Below are positions 1-11,789 of a DNA stretch of 64,000 nucleotides, in pieces. Source of the DNA: Ziziphus jujuba (taxonomy: Eukaryota; Streptophyta; Magnoliopsida; Rosales; Rhamnaceae). The DNA lies in contig NC_083387.1 in NCBI RefSeq assembly GCF_031755915.1, positions 3,934,501 through 3,998,500 of the forward strand, in the 5' to 3' direction. The stretch's first letter is position 1; every line of letters starts with the position of its first letter. A program made the position numbers and the translations under genes. Below the pieces are notes generated by a model. That model was not told the DNA's origin and made no database searches. It saw only the letters and a list, made by a program, of their open reading frames with translations.

Positions 1-592
1 AGCCGATATGTTTTCAAACTCAGAGGAGAGACCGCTTATGATATAGAGAGTGAGGTCGTCATCATTGACTGGGTGATCAATAAGAGCTAGTTCATCCACA
101 GCATGTTTTACATCATTCAAATATTCATGGATTGAATGAGAACCTTGTGGGCGGATGAGCCATTCTCTATGATGCATCAGTCTTGGTCGAGATGGTTCGG
201 CAAAAGTGAGGGCCAATTTTTGCCAAGCCCCCCCATGAAGTTTCAACCAAAGAAACAGAACGATACACATCTTTGGATAAAGAAGCAAGGATAGCACTTA
301 AGAGAAGAGAATCTTGTTGAACCCAGAAAGTGAAATCCGGATTAGGCAATTTTTCCCTATCAGAAAGAATTGGTGGAGGATAAGGTAATGTTCCATCAAT
401 GAATCCATAGAGATCATAGCCAATGAGCAAAGCATCAAAGTGTTGTTTCCATAGAAAATATGTAGTTTCTATAAATTTCAGAAGGACTTGTGTGGCAACA
501 TTGATAACCACAAGTGTTCGGTTAGCAAAGGTTGCTTCATTGGTTATTTGAATTCCATATGAAGAAGATGAAGGAGTAGAGGAGAAGGCCAT
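1..592 (-). pseudogene. Copia A gag fragment, frameshifted
   Basis: The reading starts at ATG 592-590 and is open for 141 codons. It matches the N-terminal copia gag (UBN2-like) pattern of plant elements, with FLWKQHFDALL, a YDLYGFIDGT segment and a QDSLLLSAILASLSKDVYR segment. Near 185-230 the coding sense slips into another frame: the bases below about 185 then read a LMHHREWLIRP-type gag segment to the window edge. The published-style frame therefore ends falsely at 167. Gag is broken and the element is not autonomous as seen. No zinc knuckle or pol is in the window. Confidence 0.75.
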
Positions 593-611
593 CGGTTTAA
601 GTTTTAAAGGT

Positions 612-623
612 GCTCTAATACCA
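612..623 (-). other. Primer binding site of copia A
   Basis: On the minus strand this reads TGGTATTAGAGC. It differs by one base from TGGTATCAGAGC, the common plant copia site complementary to the 3' end of initiator tRNA-Met. It lies directly inside the LTR edge and 20 bases from the gag start, as expected. Confidence 0.75.
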
Positions 624-819
624 CGTAAGAGAAACAGAGATGAACAGAGTGAGGGACTGCAATCTTAGGTTATATTATTAATGATACTGAAGGTCAACAT
701 ATATACACGTAGGAACCAACTATAACAACCAGATAAAGGTAACCTATAACAACCAGATAAACATACACAAGAAAGTATACATGATAACATGAGATTAAGC
801 TTACTACGTTATCCTATCA
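624..819 (-). repeat. 5' LTR of copia A (about 196 bp)
   Basis: The LTR lies between the primer binding site and the host exon. On the minus strand it begins TGATAGG at 819. The inner edge is approximate because the expected terminal CA is not seen (CG next to the primer binding site). It contains a direct repeat of a CTATAACAACCAGATAAA-type motif at about 720-760. Confidence 0.65.
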
Positions 820-881
820 TGCTTTGCATCTTGCAGCAACTCTTGGATATTATAAGCGGTGGCTGAATCTTGGCGTCGCAT

Positions 882-1269
882 TGTGAAGTTCAGCCACACC
901 ACACTACATCGATAGTGCGAAACCAGAAACTGACCATTTTTTAGAATGGCCATTGCTGCATTTAACACCGAACTCCAACTTGCTCAACCTATAAATAGGC
1001 TCCATCCTGTTGCATGCAAGCAAAGCCAAGCGGTGCAACCTCAATATCACCCAAGTGAGGAGTGTTGAGAGTAGTGTTTAAGTTCTAGAGAGAGCGTGAG
1101 AGAAGAGTGAGCAATTCCAGAGAGAATTTGACAGTGTAGAGAGAGGTTTCACGTGAGAATCCTCCACGAGAGAAGTTTGTGTTTTGTAATCTATTTCCAA
1201 GTGAGTAATAGAATTAATTTTTATTTTTCTTCTCAAATTTCTTTCTAAAGTAGTCAGAGAACCACAACA
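882..1269 (+). repeat. 5' LTR of copia B
   Basis: The LTR is 388 bp and runs TG...CA. It has a TATA box at about 990-998 (TATAAATAG). Compared with the 3' LTR it lacks about 80 bp just before the TATA box. It also differs at many positions in its first 70 bases while the downstream half is close. The copies have therefore diverged unevenly, and this LTR has an internal deletion in the U3 part. Confidence 0.9.
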
Positions 1270-1271
1270 AG

Positions 1272-1283
1272 TGGTATCAGAGC
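1272..1283 (+). other. Primer binding site of copia B
   Basis: TGGTATCAGAGC, the standard plant copia primer site complementary to initiator tRNA-Met. It lies two bases after the 5' LTR end. Confidence 0.9.
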
Positions 1284-1870
1284 TCCAGGTCGAGAGCTTG
1301 GGTTCAAAATTTGAAGAAACAGAGCCTCTATTCTTCAAGTTAGTGTTTCAAAAAGTTGCTCAAATCAATAATTTGACAATACCAGGTGAAATTACTTGAC
1401 GAGACGAGAACAACCAAGTTCGTTGGAAAGAAACAAAGATCCTAACGCACCCTCACGCGCCGCTTAAAATTTTATGCAGTAGATCACGCGCCTCACGTGC
1501 TGCACGCACCGTCTGGAGGTTGAAGACGACCACGTCAATAGCCACATCATCTATGCGACCTGACACATTGTCAGCCATGCAATTACCACATCATCTGCCA
1601 CGTGTTGACATGTCAACACGATCTGACACGTCATCAAAAGTTTCTTAAATTACAGAACAACCCCTGAATTGTTGGAAATTACAGATTAACCCCTATAGTT
1701 TCTGTATTTACAGGTTGACCCAGAATTTTTGGAAAATTACATTTTTGCCCTAAAAATTCTGGGAATTATATTTCGACCCTGGAAGAGTCAAGTCCACCAT
1801 TTTCGGCCTTTCTGGACGCAATGGTTAACTCTGTTTTGCCAAATTCGGCTCCATTTTTTGTCAAGCCATA

Positions 1871-2926
1871 ATGTCAATGGAAGAATCATCTTTGGGAGCT
1901 ATGGTTAAGCTCACTGCCACAAATTATACGCTTTGGAGACCTCGAATGGAAGATCTCCTCAATTGTAAGGATCTGTTTGATCCTATAGAAGCTAAAGGAG
2001 AAAACCCCGATCTCAGCAAAGAAGCAGAATGGAAGAAATTAAACAAGAAAACGATCGGTCAGATTAGGCAATGAATCAACCACAATGTCTTCCATCATGT
2101 AGCGAAGAAAACGGATGCATATGCCCTCTGGACAAAATTGGAGGACATGTACCAGGCCAAGACTGCTCAGAACAAAGCCCTATTGCTTAAGCAATTGGTA
2201 AATCTAAAATTACAGAGTGGAACTTCTGTAGCCGAGCATACCAGTGAGTTCCAGAGCTTGGTAAATCAACTATCTGTTGTGGATTACCAACTAGGGGATG
2301 AGGATCAGGCCCTCCTACTTCTAAGCTCTCTTCCAGACAGTTAAGAGGCATTAGTAGTCTCTCTCAGCAATTCGGCCCCGAATGGCAAACTTACTATGTC
2401 TATGGTTAAGGATGCCCTATTTAATGAAGAGGCCAGGAGAAAGGACATTGGCATGGATCAGTCACACGCCCTCGTCACATAGAAAGGAAGACAGCAAAGA
2501 GGTGGTCGAGAAAGGCAGGAGCAAGAGCAGAGGCAGATCTACAGACGTTAGAAAATCATCATATAAGTGCTATCATTGTGGCTTGGAGGGTCACATGAAG
2601 AGGAACTGCAGAAAGTTGTTGAGAGAGCAGAGACTCCAAGGTAATCAGCCGAAGAAGGATGAAGAGACACTAGTCACTGTTACAGGAGAAGTGGCGTTTT
2701 GCTCCACCGAAGAAGAGACATGCCTTCATATATCAACCCAAGATGTTGAATGGGTAGTCGATACTGCAGCATCCTACCATGTCACTCCACACAGAGATTT
2801 CTTCAAAACGTACAAAGCATGAGACTTTGGTATGGTAAAGATGGGAAATTCCAGTTTCACAAAGATTGTGGGAACTTGTGATATTCAGGTAAAAACAAAT
2901 GTTGGTTGTATAATCACTTTGAAAGA
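1871..2926 (+). pseudogene. Copia B gag and protease start, degenerate
   Basis: The gag reading starts at ATG 1871. It is interrupted by stops after residue 67, near 2342 and near 2480, but each piece continues the same copia gag pattern. A CCHC zinc knuckle (CYHCGLEGHMKRNC, about 2568-2609) binds the RNA genome in this family. The aspartic protease active site follows as VVDTAASYH (about 2755-2781), with DTA where many retroviral proteases have DTG or DSG. That form is normal for TNT1-like copia. Another stop follows near 2820. The frame then runs into solo LTR 1 at 2927. Confidence 0.88.
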
Positions 2927-5900
2927 TGTCAGGACCCATCCAAAATTCCTCCCCTGAACCCTAGACAAGCCCTGATCCCAGGGAAATACCACCGAACCTT
3001 CCAACGGAAAATCCGGCAGCACCTCCCCTAAGGATAGGACTAACCAAAAATTTCCTGCACTGAAAACACACTTCTATAAACATCCCCTTATTCCTCCCAC
3101 GTTACTGCAATATAATTCCACAAATTTGCAGCACTCCAAATGAATAACAATAATCCAGTGCATAATTAATACATAAATGTCCAATACAGTATACAGAGTA
3201 TTATACAAATAAATGTGGAATTAATACAATGACAGATAAAGAAGCAATACAAGATGGAGAGGAAAAAGGGAGGAAATACTTCTTGGACTTTCGGCAATGA
3301 ACTGAGACATCGGGCTCATCCCGGACAATCAACGTCTCCCAATCCTTGTACCTAGGGGAACGGAATTTAAAAAAATATGAGATGCTAATCATCTCAGTGA
3401 GTGACCCTATCTACTGAACAATTATAATACCATGATAATTAAGTAGGTAAATAATAATTAATTGGAAATAATATTTTCTCTCAAAACCCTTACGATTCTC
3501 TAGGTTGGAAAAGTTTCCCTTTTAAAACATTTTCACAAAACCCTTTATTCGTATTCCTCGAAAACCAAGGAATCAATTATCCAACTAAATATCAAATAAA
3601 ATATAATAATTCAAGCATTCAAAATTTATAATGAAAATAAATCGATTTATTGAAAAATTAAGTAAAGGAAAAATATTAAATCAAACTTAGAACCTCCATT
3701 TGAAATAAACAATAAGAACAACATAAAATATAATCTTAATTTAAATACAATTTCAAAATATTTATTTTGAAATCCAAGTTCTAAAAATCACTTGATGCAC
3801 CCACTATATACCAAAGGCGCCAACAATACCCAGCGTCCCGAGGTACCACCAAACAGGAGGTTATAGAGAGAAACTGGCATACGGTCGTGTGGCGTCCCAC
3901 CGCGCTGCTGTAAACAGGTGTCCCGGCCATGGAGGGGTGGCCTACCCTCATCCGATAGCAAACACAGGACAACCCCATAAATCACCTGCGCGCTACTCAC
4001 ACCCATATGCGCGCTAATCACATCCATGTGCGCACTAATCACATCCATATATACACAACACTAGTACATGTATGGTGCATCTAAAAATCATAAATCAACA
4101 CATCTCAAAATTTCAAATTTTCCATAAACATACCGGGTTTATTCCATCCAATTAAACCCGTAAATTTTCCACAATTCCTTTATAGTCATCGTCATAAATT
4201 CATCGCATAAATACCATAATTTTCAAATCCACCAGCTCTCAATTCCACCAATTTAAATATTCAAATTTTCCAATGGCATAAATATTTCTGAAATATAATA
4301 AATTAAATCACACAATGTTCCATGGGCATAATTATAAAAATTGAAACCACCAACTTAAACAAATATTTTGCTTGAAATATTTAAAAATCAAATCATGCCC
4401 AAAAATAATATTAAAACCACAAGAATTTCATATATAATTGAATTCCACAATCCTCAATACCATAAAATAATTTCCACATTGCATAAATTTATATAATGTA
4501 TATTTTCTTTAATCAGAATAAATCCACCAATAATTTCCACAATAAATCAATTAATATCAAAATCACAATGCCTTTATATATCAAATTTCCATAAAATCCA
4601 AATTTCCATAATTTGTCAAAAATCAAAATATGATTTAATTTATTCAAATATGGGCATCAAAATTTCCACATATAAATCAACTAAATATTTGACACATAGA
4701 ATATAAATTTCAAATATTCAATTCACACAAAATATTCACAAATTTAATTCCCAAAATTAATTTGAAGGTGGGTCACTCACCTGGAGCACGCAATTAAACC
4801 AAGATCCTCCATGGGATCAATTCCACAATGCACACGTGCTCCTAGAACAACAATTCACACGTCTCAAATAAATTAATATTTTATTCAGATAAATAATACC
4901 CAGTACCCGGGGGGTTTAACACAAACGTTAACCAAAATTGACGAATAATATACTGAATCGAAGCTTATGGAACGAGGATCACAGATTGAGGCTTACCTCT
5001 TGGAGATCGGACCCGTGGTGGCTGGAATCTCGCCGGAAAGCTCACGGATTTCAAGTCCTCGATTCTTTCAATCCGTTGAGAATTGAGGAAAGGCGACACT
5101 GGATTTGGGTTCAGAGGGTCAGAATTAGTGGGAAAGGAGGGACGGTGCAGCTGGAAACTCGCCGGAAAGTCAATTTCCCGGCGAGCCACCATGGTCACCG
5201 GAATCTGCCACCGCCGGTGGCGCGTCCGGTGGCCACTGGCCGTGATTTTTGGTGGGAAGGTAGATCTGGTGATGCGTAACTCAATGGAACTGGCAGTGAG
5301 GCAAACGGTGGCCGGAATAGGGAGAAATCGGGGTTTGAAGGTATCGGCACCGCCGCCAGAAAAAGCCTCGATCCGGGCACGTCGGCAGTCGGTTGGCCGT
5401 GATTTTTGGCTGGCCGGCCGGTTTTTAGGTGGGCTTCAAGGTGGGGTGGCACGTGTACTGTTCCGGTGGCCAGAAGTGGGTGAACAACGGTTGGCCGGTT
5501 GGTTTCTCTCTCTAGCTCTCTCTCTCTCTCTCCTCTCCCCGGCAGGCTCACGCGTTTTGCCAAAATAAAAGCCACCGTGGGTGACACTGTTCACCCATGT
5601 GGACCTCTCAAATGTCGACACATGGTGTCACTATTCATTTTTTAAGCCAAATACATTAAAATATTACGATATTCGGAAAACTTCACATGTCCATAACTTC
5701 TTAACCAGATGTCCAATTTAAGCGTACCACTAGTCTATGAACTCGTATCGATGAGCACTTTACAACCATATAAAAGTCAAAGCAAAATTCTACAACCATA
5801 AAAAGTCAACTCCCGACACCTTTTGGGCAGTTTGAATCTCAACTTGTTTTGCCCATAACTTTCAAACCGTAGCTCCGTTTTCAACGTGCTACTAGTCTAC

Positions 5901-6076
5901 GAACTCGTGCGAACGTGTACTTCGTAACGGTACCTTAGTCAATCTAGAATTTCATCCGAGTCAAAAAGTCAACTTTTGACCCCTTCGGTCAACGGTTAAC
6001 GGCCAAAGTCAACGGTCAACGGTTAACCTCGGTCAAAGTTGAAAATTTTCTGTTGTACTTTGGGACAGGTGTTACA
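2927..6076 (-). mobile_element. Solo-LTR-like element, copy 1
   Basis: A 3.15-kb insertion in copia B, running TGTCAGGACC to GGTGTTACA. The copia frame before it (2921-2926) resumes exactly after it (KDV, then R/HVPDH). The flanking duplication is AAAGA (2922-2926 and 6076-6080, the last element base being shared). The TG...CA ends, 5-bp duplication, absence of any gag or pol, and full-length match to three other copies make it a solo LTR of a long-LTR retrotransposon. A Ty3-gypsy chromovirus such as Tekay/Del is the best guess. The strand assumes TGTAACACC is the 5' end. It lacks the CT-rich block with CACGTGGG seen in the other three copies. Confidence 0.8.
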
Positions 6077-7653
6077 AAGATGTCCGTCATGTTCCAGATC
6101 ATCGGCTTAATCTATTTTCGGGAGCAGCCTTAGACAAGCAAGGCTATGACAACTACTTCAGCAAAGGCACATGGAAAATGATGAAAGGTGCCATAATTGT
6201 CACCCGAGGACATATTTGTGGAACGTTGTACAAGACTCATGTGAAGATATGTGCAGATAGCCTCAATATTGCAGAAGGAGAGGCATCTCAAAATTTGTGG
6301 CACCAGAGACTTGGTCACATGAGTGAAAAATGATTGTCTACTTTGGCCAAGAAGAAGCTTATCACTATTTGCAAGGATACTATGCTAGATCCTTGTAGTC
6401 ACTGCTTGTTTAGTAAGCAACATAGAGTCTCTTTCAGTTCCTCTGCATCGAGAAGATCAGAGTTGCTCAGTCTGGTGCACTCTGATGTTTGTGGTCCCAT
6501 GGAGATGGAATCATTAGGTGGCAACAAGTATTTCCTGACCTTCATCGATGATGCTTCTCAGAAGGTATGGGTATATTTCTTAAAGACAAAGAACCAAGTA
6601 CTAGATTATTTCAAACTGTTTCATACCATGGTAGAGTGTGAAACAGGAAAGAAGCCGAAATGTTTCCGCTCAGATAATGGAGGAGAGTATACTTCCAAGG
6701 AGTTCGATGCTTACTGCAGAAGACACGGCATTCGACATGAGAAGACGGTCCCTCGCACCCCACAACATAATGGAATAGCTGAAAGAATGAACCAAACCAT
6801 TATGGAAAAGGTCAGAAGTATGATCAGTATGGTAAGCTACCAAAGCCATTCTGGGGAGAAGCTGTTGGTGCCGCTTGGTATTTAATCAACAGATCACCGT
6901 CAGTACCGTTGAATTTTGAAATTCCAGAGAAAGTGTGGTCGGGTAGGATTCCTTCCTACTCTCATTTAAGAGTGTTTAGTTGTTTAGCTTATGTACATGT
7001 ATCCAAGGAGCTCAGACAGAAGCTCGATGCAAGATCTACTCCATGCATCTTTATAGGATATGGAGATGAAGAATTCAGATACAGGTTATGGGATCCGAAA
7101 ACAAAGAAGGTTACTAGAAACAGGGATGTAGTATTCCATGAAAACCAGACAATGGAAGACATTGAAAAGCCTAGAATGTCTCCTAATTGTAGTTCTAGTG
7201 CCGAGAATTTTGGTCTTAATCCAGCACCAGCACAAATAGCCACAGAGGATAATGAGGTGCATGAAGATATACCAGAAGCAGACCAGGAGGAAGAAAGGGA
7301 TATTGAGTAGGGGGAGAATCAATCCTCTCAAGCAGCTGCAAGGCCATCACAGCGGTCAAATGATGGTACACCTCCTGAAACCAGTGGTTTACAAGTTCGG
7401 AGATCTGAGCGAGGCCGAATTCCATCAAAGAGATTTCTAGAATCTGAGTATATTCTACTTACTGAAGAGGGGGAGCCAGAGAGTTTCCAGGAAGCTGTTT
7501 CTCATCAAGACAAGGAAAAATGGCTGCAAGCAATGCAAGATGAGATGGAATCCTTGCAGAAAATCATACTTATGAGTTGGTTGAGCTTCCAACAGGAAAG
7601 AAGGCACTAAAGAATAAATGGGTGTTCAAACTCAAGAAAGATGGCAGCGGAAG
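6077..7653 (+). pseudogene. Copia B GAG-pre-integrase and integrase, degenerate
   Basis: A GAG-pre-integrase segment (LWHQRLGHMSEK, about 6295-6330) is followed by a stop. The integrase core then carries an Asp in VHSDVCGP, an Asp in RSDNGGEYTS and a Glu in NGIAERMN, the DDE triad of the family. Beyond the core are an IGYGDEEFRYRLWDP segment and a linker rich in Glu and Pro. Stops or frameshifts occur near 6330, 6830-6880, 7308 and 7438-7440. Integrase would insert the cDNA copy into host DNA, but this copy cannot be made whole as it stands. The region ends at solo LTR 2. Confidence 0.88.
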
Positions 7654-10598
7654 TGTAACACCCCGTCCCGAACCATGTCGGAATTTTTGCACGTTGACCG
7701 AGGTTGACTGTTGACCGTTGACCGAAAGGGTCAAAAGTTGACTTTTTGATCCTGTTGGAATTCTAGGTTGACTAAGGTACCGTTACGAAGTACACGTTGG
7801 CACGAGTTCGTAGACTGGTAGCACATTGAAAACGGAGCTACGGTTTGAAAGTTATGAGCAAAACAAGTTGAGGTCCAAACTGTCCAAGGGGTGCCGGAGT
7901 TGACTTTTTATTCATGCAAGGTTGATCGTTGACTCATGCATGGTTGTAAAGTGCTCGTCGATACGAGTCCGTAGACTAGCGGCACATCCGATTTGGACAT
8001 GTGGTTTAAAAGTTATGGACCTGTAAAGTTTTTCAAATACTGTATTATTTTAATATTATTTTTAAACGCGTAACGATGTGCCACGTGTGACTTAATGAAG
8101 GTGACCATGTGTTACCATGGTGAAATGCCACATGTCAACCATGTGTAAAAATCAAATTGTTTTATTATTATTTTAAATAATAATATTAGTATTTAATTAT
8201 TTTTTTATATATATTTTATTTTATTTCTTTTCTTTTTCTTTTTCCTTTTCTTTTTCTTTTTCTTTTTCCCCACGTGGGAAAACACCCTTCTTTTTTCTTT
8301 TTTCTTTTTTTTTTCTTCTTTTTTCCTTCTTCTTCCCCGAGCATCAAAACACCCACACGCATACTTTTCTTTCTCTCACCGGCCGTCCCTCTCTCTCTCA
8401 CCGTGTTTTCTTTTTCCGGCCACCCATACAGTACACGCGCTGGCCAGTGACGTGCGGAAGGAGGAGGCGAGCTCGGCTACCAATTTTCACGGTGACCGGC
8501 CGTCGGACGCGCGCCGATCGGGCCGGAGAAACCGCCGACCGGCAAAATTTCTCTCTCCTCTTTTCTTGTGTTTTCCGGCCAGCCCAGTCCCAATTAAGCC
8601 TCCTCTCCCCCTACTTTGGGTCCCCTGAGTTCAAAAATGGCCTCCAATCTAAAAAATTCGAAGCGGTGTGCGAGATATGAGGGATTGAAAACCGGCCGAA
8701 TTGGGGTTGATGGAGACCGGATTTGTGATCCTCGTCCCACGAGCTTCAATTTGGTATATTATTCGACCATTTTGGTTAAAGTTTGTGTTTGACCCCCCGG
8801 GTACCGGATATTATTTACCTGATTAAAATATTAATTTAATTGACTGTCTGTGAATTTTGTTCTAGGAGTACCGGTGAGTCGTAGAATTGATCCCGTAGCG
8901 GATCGTGGGTTAATTGCGTGCTCCAGGTGAGTGACCCACCTTCAAATTAATTTTGGGAATTTAATTGGTGAATATATTAAGTGTGATTTAAACATTTGGA
9001 ATTTAATTCCTATGTGCCAAATAATTATTTGATTTATTATGGAATTATTGGTGAAATTATTGGATTTAAGAAAATGTGCATTTTACAAATTTATGCCATG
9101 TGCAAATTATTTTATGGTTTTAAGGATTTTGAAATTGGTGTGGTTTTAATGGTAAATTGGGCATGATTTGATTTTCAAATATTTTAAGGAAAATATTTGG
9201 TTATGTTGGTGATTTCAATTTTTATAAAATATGCCCATGAAATATTATGAGATTTGATTATGATATTTCGAGAAATTATTTATGCTATTGGGAAAATGTG
9301 GATATTTGAATTGGTGGATTTGGGAGTTGGTGGATTTGAAAATCATAGAATTTATGGTGTTGATTAAAAAGAAATTACGGAGGATTTCCGGGTTCAAGCG
9401 GATGGACTATGCCCACTGTGTTTATGCAAAAATGTGAAATTTGTTATATAAATTAAATTTGTAAATTTTATGATTTTTAGATGCACCGTGCACGTACTGG
9501 TGTTCTGTTTATATGTGATATGGTTAGTGTGCACACGGTTGTGATTAGCGCGCAGGTGGGTGTGAGTAGCGCGCGGTTGTGATTAGCGCACAGGTGAGTG
9601 TGAGTAGTGCGCGGTTGATATTATGAGGTTGTCCTATGGTTGCCATCGGATGAGGGTAGGCCACCCCCCATGGCCGGGACACCAGGTTAGCAGCGGCGCA
9701 GTGGGACGCCACGCGACCGTATACCGGTTTCTTTCTATAACCCCCTGTCTGGCGGTACCTTGGGACGCTGGGTACTGTTGGCGCCACTGGTATATAGTGG
9801 GTGCATCAAATGATTTTCCGAACTGTGTTTTAAAAATAAAATGTTTTGAAACTGTATTGGAATTAAAAATATAATTATTACTGTTCTGGTATTTATTTGG
9901 TTGGGGATCTTAAATTGGTTTAATTTTCTCTTTACTTAATTATTCAATAAATTAATTTCCTTTAAATTATAATTTTTGGATGCTTGACTTATTATATTCT
10001 ATTTGATATTTAGTGAATTAATTGATGTCTTGGTTTTCGGGGAATACGAACAAAGGGTTTTGTGAAAAGGTTTTAAAAGGGGAACTTTTCCAACTGAGAG
10101 AATTGTAAGGGTTTTGAGAGAAATTATTATTTCCAATTTATTATTATTTATCTACTTATTACCGTGATATTATATTGTTTAGTAGATAGGGTCACTCACT
10201 GAGATGATTAGCATCTCACACTCTTAAATTCCATTCCTCTAGGTACCAGGTTGTCGATGTTCATCCAGAGCGGACTTGATCTTCATCGCTGTTTTACTTC
10301 GTGAAGTACCCTGTTCTTCTTTATTGTAGTTGTACTATTTCTTTCACTCTTGTTGTATTTATTTTGCACTGGATTACTGTATTTTTATTGTAGTGCTGAA
10401 ATTTGTGGAACCAATTTGTAGTCTGTGGGAGGAATAAGGGGATGTTGTTAGAAGTGTGTTTTCAGTGCAGGTAATTTGTGGTAAGTAAATCCCTTAGGGG
10501 AGGCTCTGCCGGATTTTCCGTTGGAGGGTTCGGTAGGGTTTCCTTGGGATCAGGGCTGTCTAGGGTTCCGGGGAAGGAATTCTGGACAGGTCCTGACA
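7654..10598 (+). mobile_element. Solo-LTR-like element, copy 2
   Basis: A 2945-bp insertion running TGTAACACCCCG to GGTCCTGACA, in the opposite orientation to copies 1 and 3. Flanks are GGAAG (7649-7653) and GGAAA (10599-10603), a 5-bp duplication with one change. The copia frame resumes in the reverse transcriptase (VVKHKARLVVKGF). Inside are repeated GTTGACC-type motifs near the left end, a CT-rich stretch at 8216-8400, and short direct repeats of a GTGTGAGTAGYGCGCGG type at 9540-9620. The long AT-rich middle ends in a conserved AGGGTCACTCACTGAGATGATTAG-like block near 10190. No protein-coding capacity is recognised. Confidence 0.85.
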
Positions 10599-11789
10599 GG
10601 AAAGGTGGTGAAACACAAAGCCCGATTGGTGGTCAAAGGATTTCTTCAGAAAAAAGGAATTGACTTTGATGAGATTTTTTCACCAGTGGTAAAAATGAAT
10701 TCAATTCGAGTCATTTTTGGTTTAGTAGCAGGTCTAAACCTAGAGCTTGAACAGATGGATGTGAAGACAGCATTTCTTCATGGTGATTTACATGAGGAAA
10801 TCTACATGGAGCAGCCAGAAGGATTTAAGGTTTAGGGAAAGAAAACCTCATATGCAAGCTGAGGAAGAGCTTGTATGGCCTCAAACAAGCACCAAGACAA
10901 TGGTACAAGAAGTTTGACTCGTTTATGGTGAGTCAAGGCTATAAAAGGACTACAGCAGACCAGTGTGTTTATATTCAAAAATTTTCAGGTGGAAACTTTA
11001 TTGCACTTTTGCTATATGTGGACGACATGTTGATCATTGGACAAGATGCAATGAAGATTAGTCAGCTGAAGAAAGAATTGTCTAAGTCCTTTGATATGAA
11101 AGACTTAGGACCAGCTCAACAAATTTTGAGAATGTAAATAATCCGAGACAGGAAAAATAAAAGGTTATGGCTATCTCAAGAGAAGAATGTTGAACAGGTG
11201 ATAAAGAGATTTAACATGGATAAAGCCAAACTGATCAGCATTCCACTTGCAAATCATTTCAAGTTGAGCAAGAGATTGTGCCCCTCATCCAAAGAAGAGA
11301 TAGAGGAGATGGCTTCAGTACCATATTCTTCAGCGGTAGGAAGTCTGATGTATGCAATGGTGTGTACCAGACCAGACATTGCTCACGCAGTAGGTATTGT
11401 GAGCATATTTCTTTCAAATCCTAGAAAGAAACACTGGGAAGCAGTCAAATGGATTCTCAGGTATCTTAAAGGTACATAGAAGTTGTGTTTATGCTACGGG
11501 GGAGGTGATCCAATCTTAGAAGGCTATACAGATGCAGATATGGTCGGAGACCCTGATAATAGAAAATCTACATCAGGCTATCTCTACACTTTTGCGGGGG
11601 GAGCTGTGTCATGGCAGTCAAGATTGTAGAAGTGTGTTGCTTTATCCATTATTGAAGCAGAGTACATTGCCGCAGCGGAAGCGAGTAAGGAAATATTGTG
11701 GTTAAAGCGTTTTCTCACAGAACTGGGCATCAAGCAAGAAGACTACAAGATACATTATGATAATCAAAGTGTTATGGATTTAAGCAAAA
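10599..11789 (+). pseudogene. Copia B reverse transcriptase and RNase H start
   Basis: The reverse transcriptase shows FDEIFSPVVKMNSIR, QMDVKTAFLHGDL, SLYGLKQAPRQWY and the catalytic YVDDML (about 11008-11025). It continues through the MVCTRPDIAHAVG segment into RNase H (EGYTDADM, then IIEAEYIAA near 11650-11675). Frames are broken near 10832, at 11137 and near 11478, and TAG interrupts near 11628. The enzyme would copy element RNA to DNA in cytoplasmic particles. Here it is a relic, cut at 11790 by solo LTR 3. Confidence 0.9.

Larger units (their letters stand above)
1..819 (-). mobile_element. Ty1-copia retrotransposon A, 5' part only
   Basis: This is the left-truncated view of a reverse-strand copia element; its pol region and other LTR lie beyond position 1. 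Reading right to left it shows a short LTR starting TGATAGGATAACG at 819, a tRNA-Met-type primer binding site at 623-612, and a gag start at 592. The base after the LTR (820) resumes an ankyrin-PGG exon that continues TGCTTTGCATC, as in the intact paralogue near 34549. The element is therefore inserted in that exon. The 5-bp target duplication would be TGCTT at 820-824, with its partner outside the window. It is a separate insertion from copia B, 62 bp away. Confidence 0.8.

Noticed and set aside
1272..1283. tRNA gene suspected from the tRNA-Met match
   Set aside because: Only the 12-base primer complement is present, with no tRNA body; no tRNA or rRNA gene was recognised anywhere in the window.
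2922..2935. A possible 9-bp repeat (AAAGATGTC) around solo LTR 1, which would suggest a Mutator-type element
   Set aside because: Copies 3 and 4 show clean 5-bp duplications with TG...CA ends, so the longer match at copy 1 is chance overlap with the element's TGTC start.
5083..5587. Overlapping frames of 130-161 aa on both strands
   Set aside because: Inside solo LTR 1; GC-rich repeat DNA with no domain, and not kept open in the other copies.
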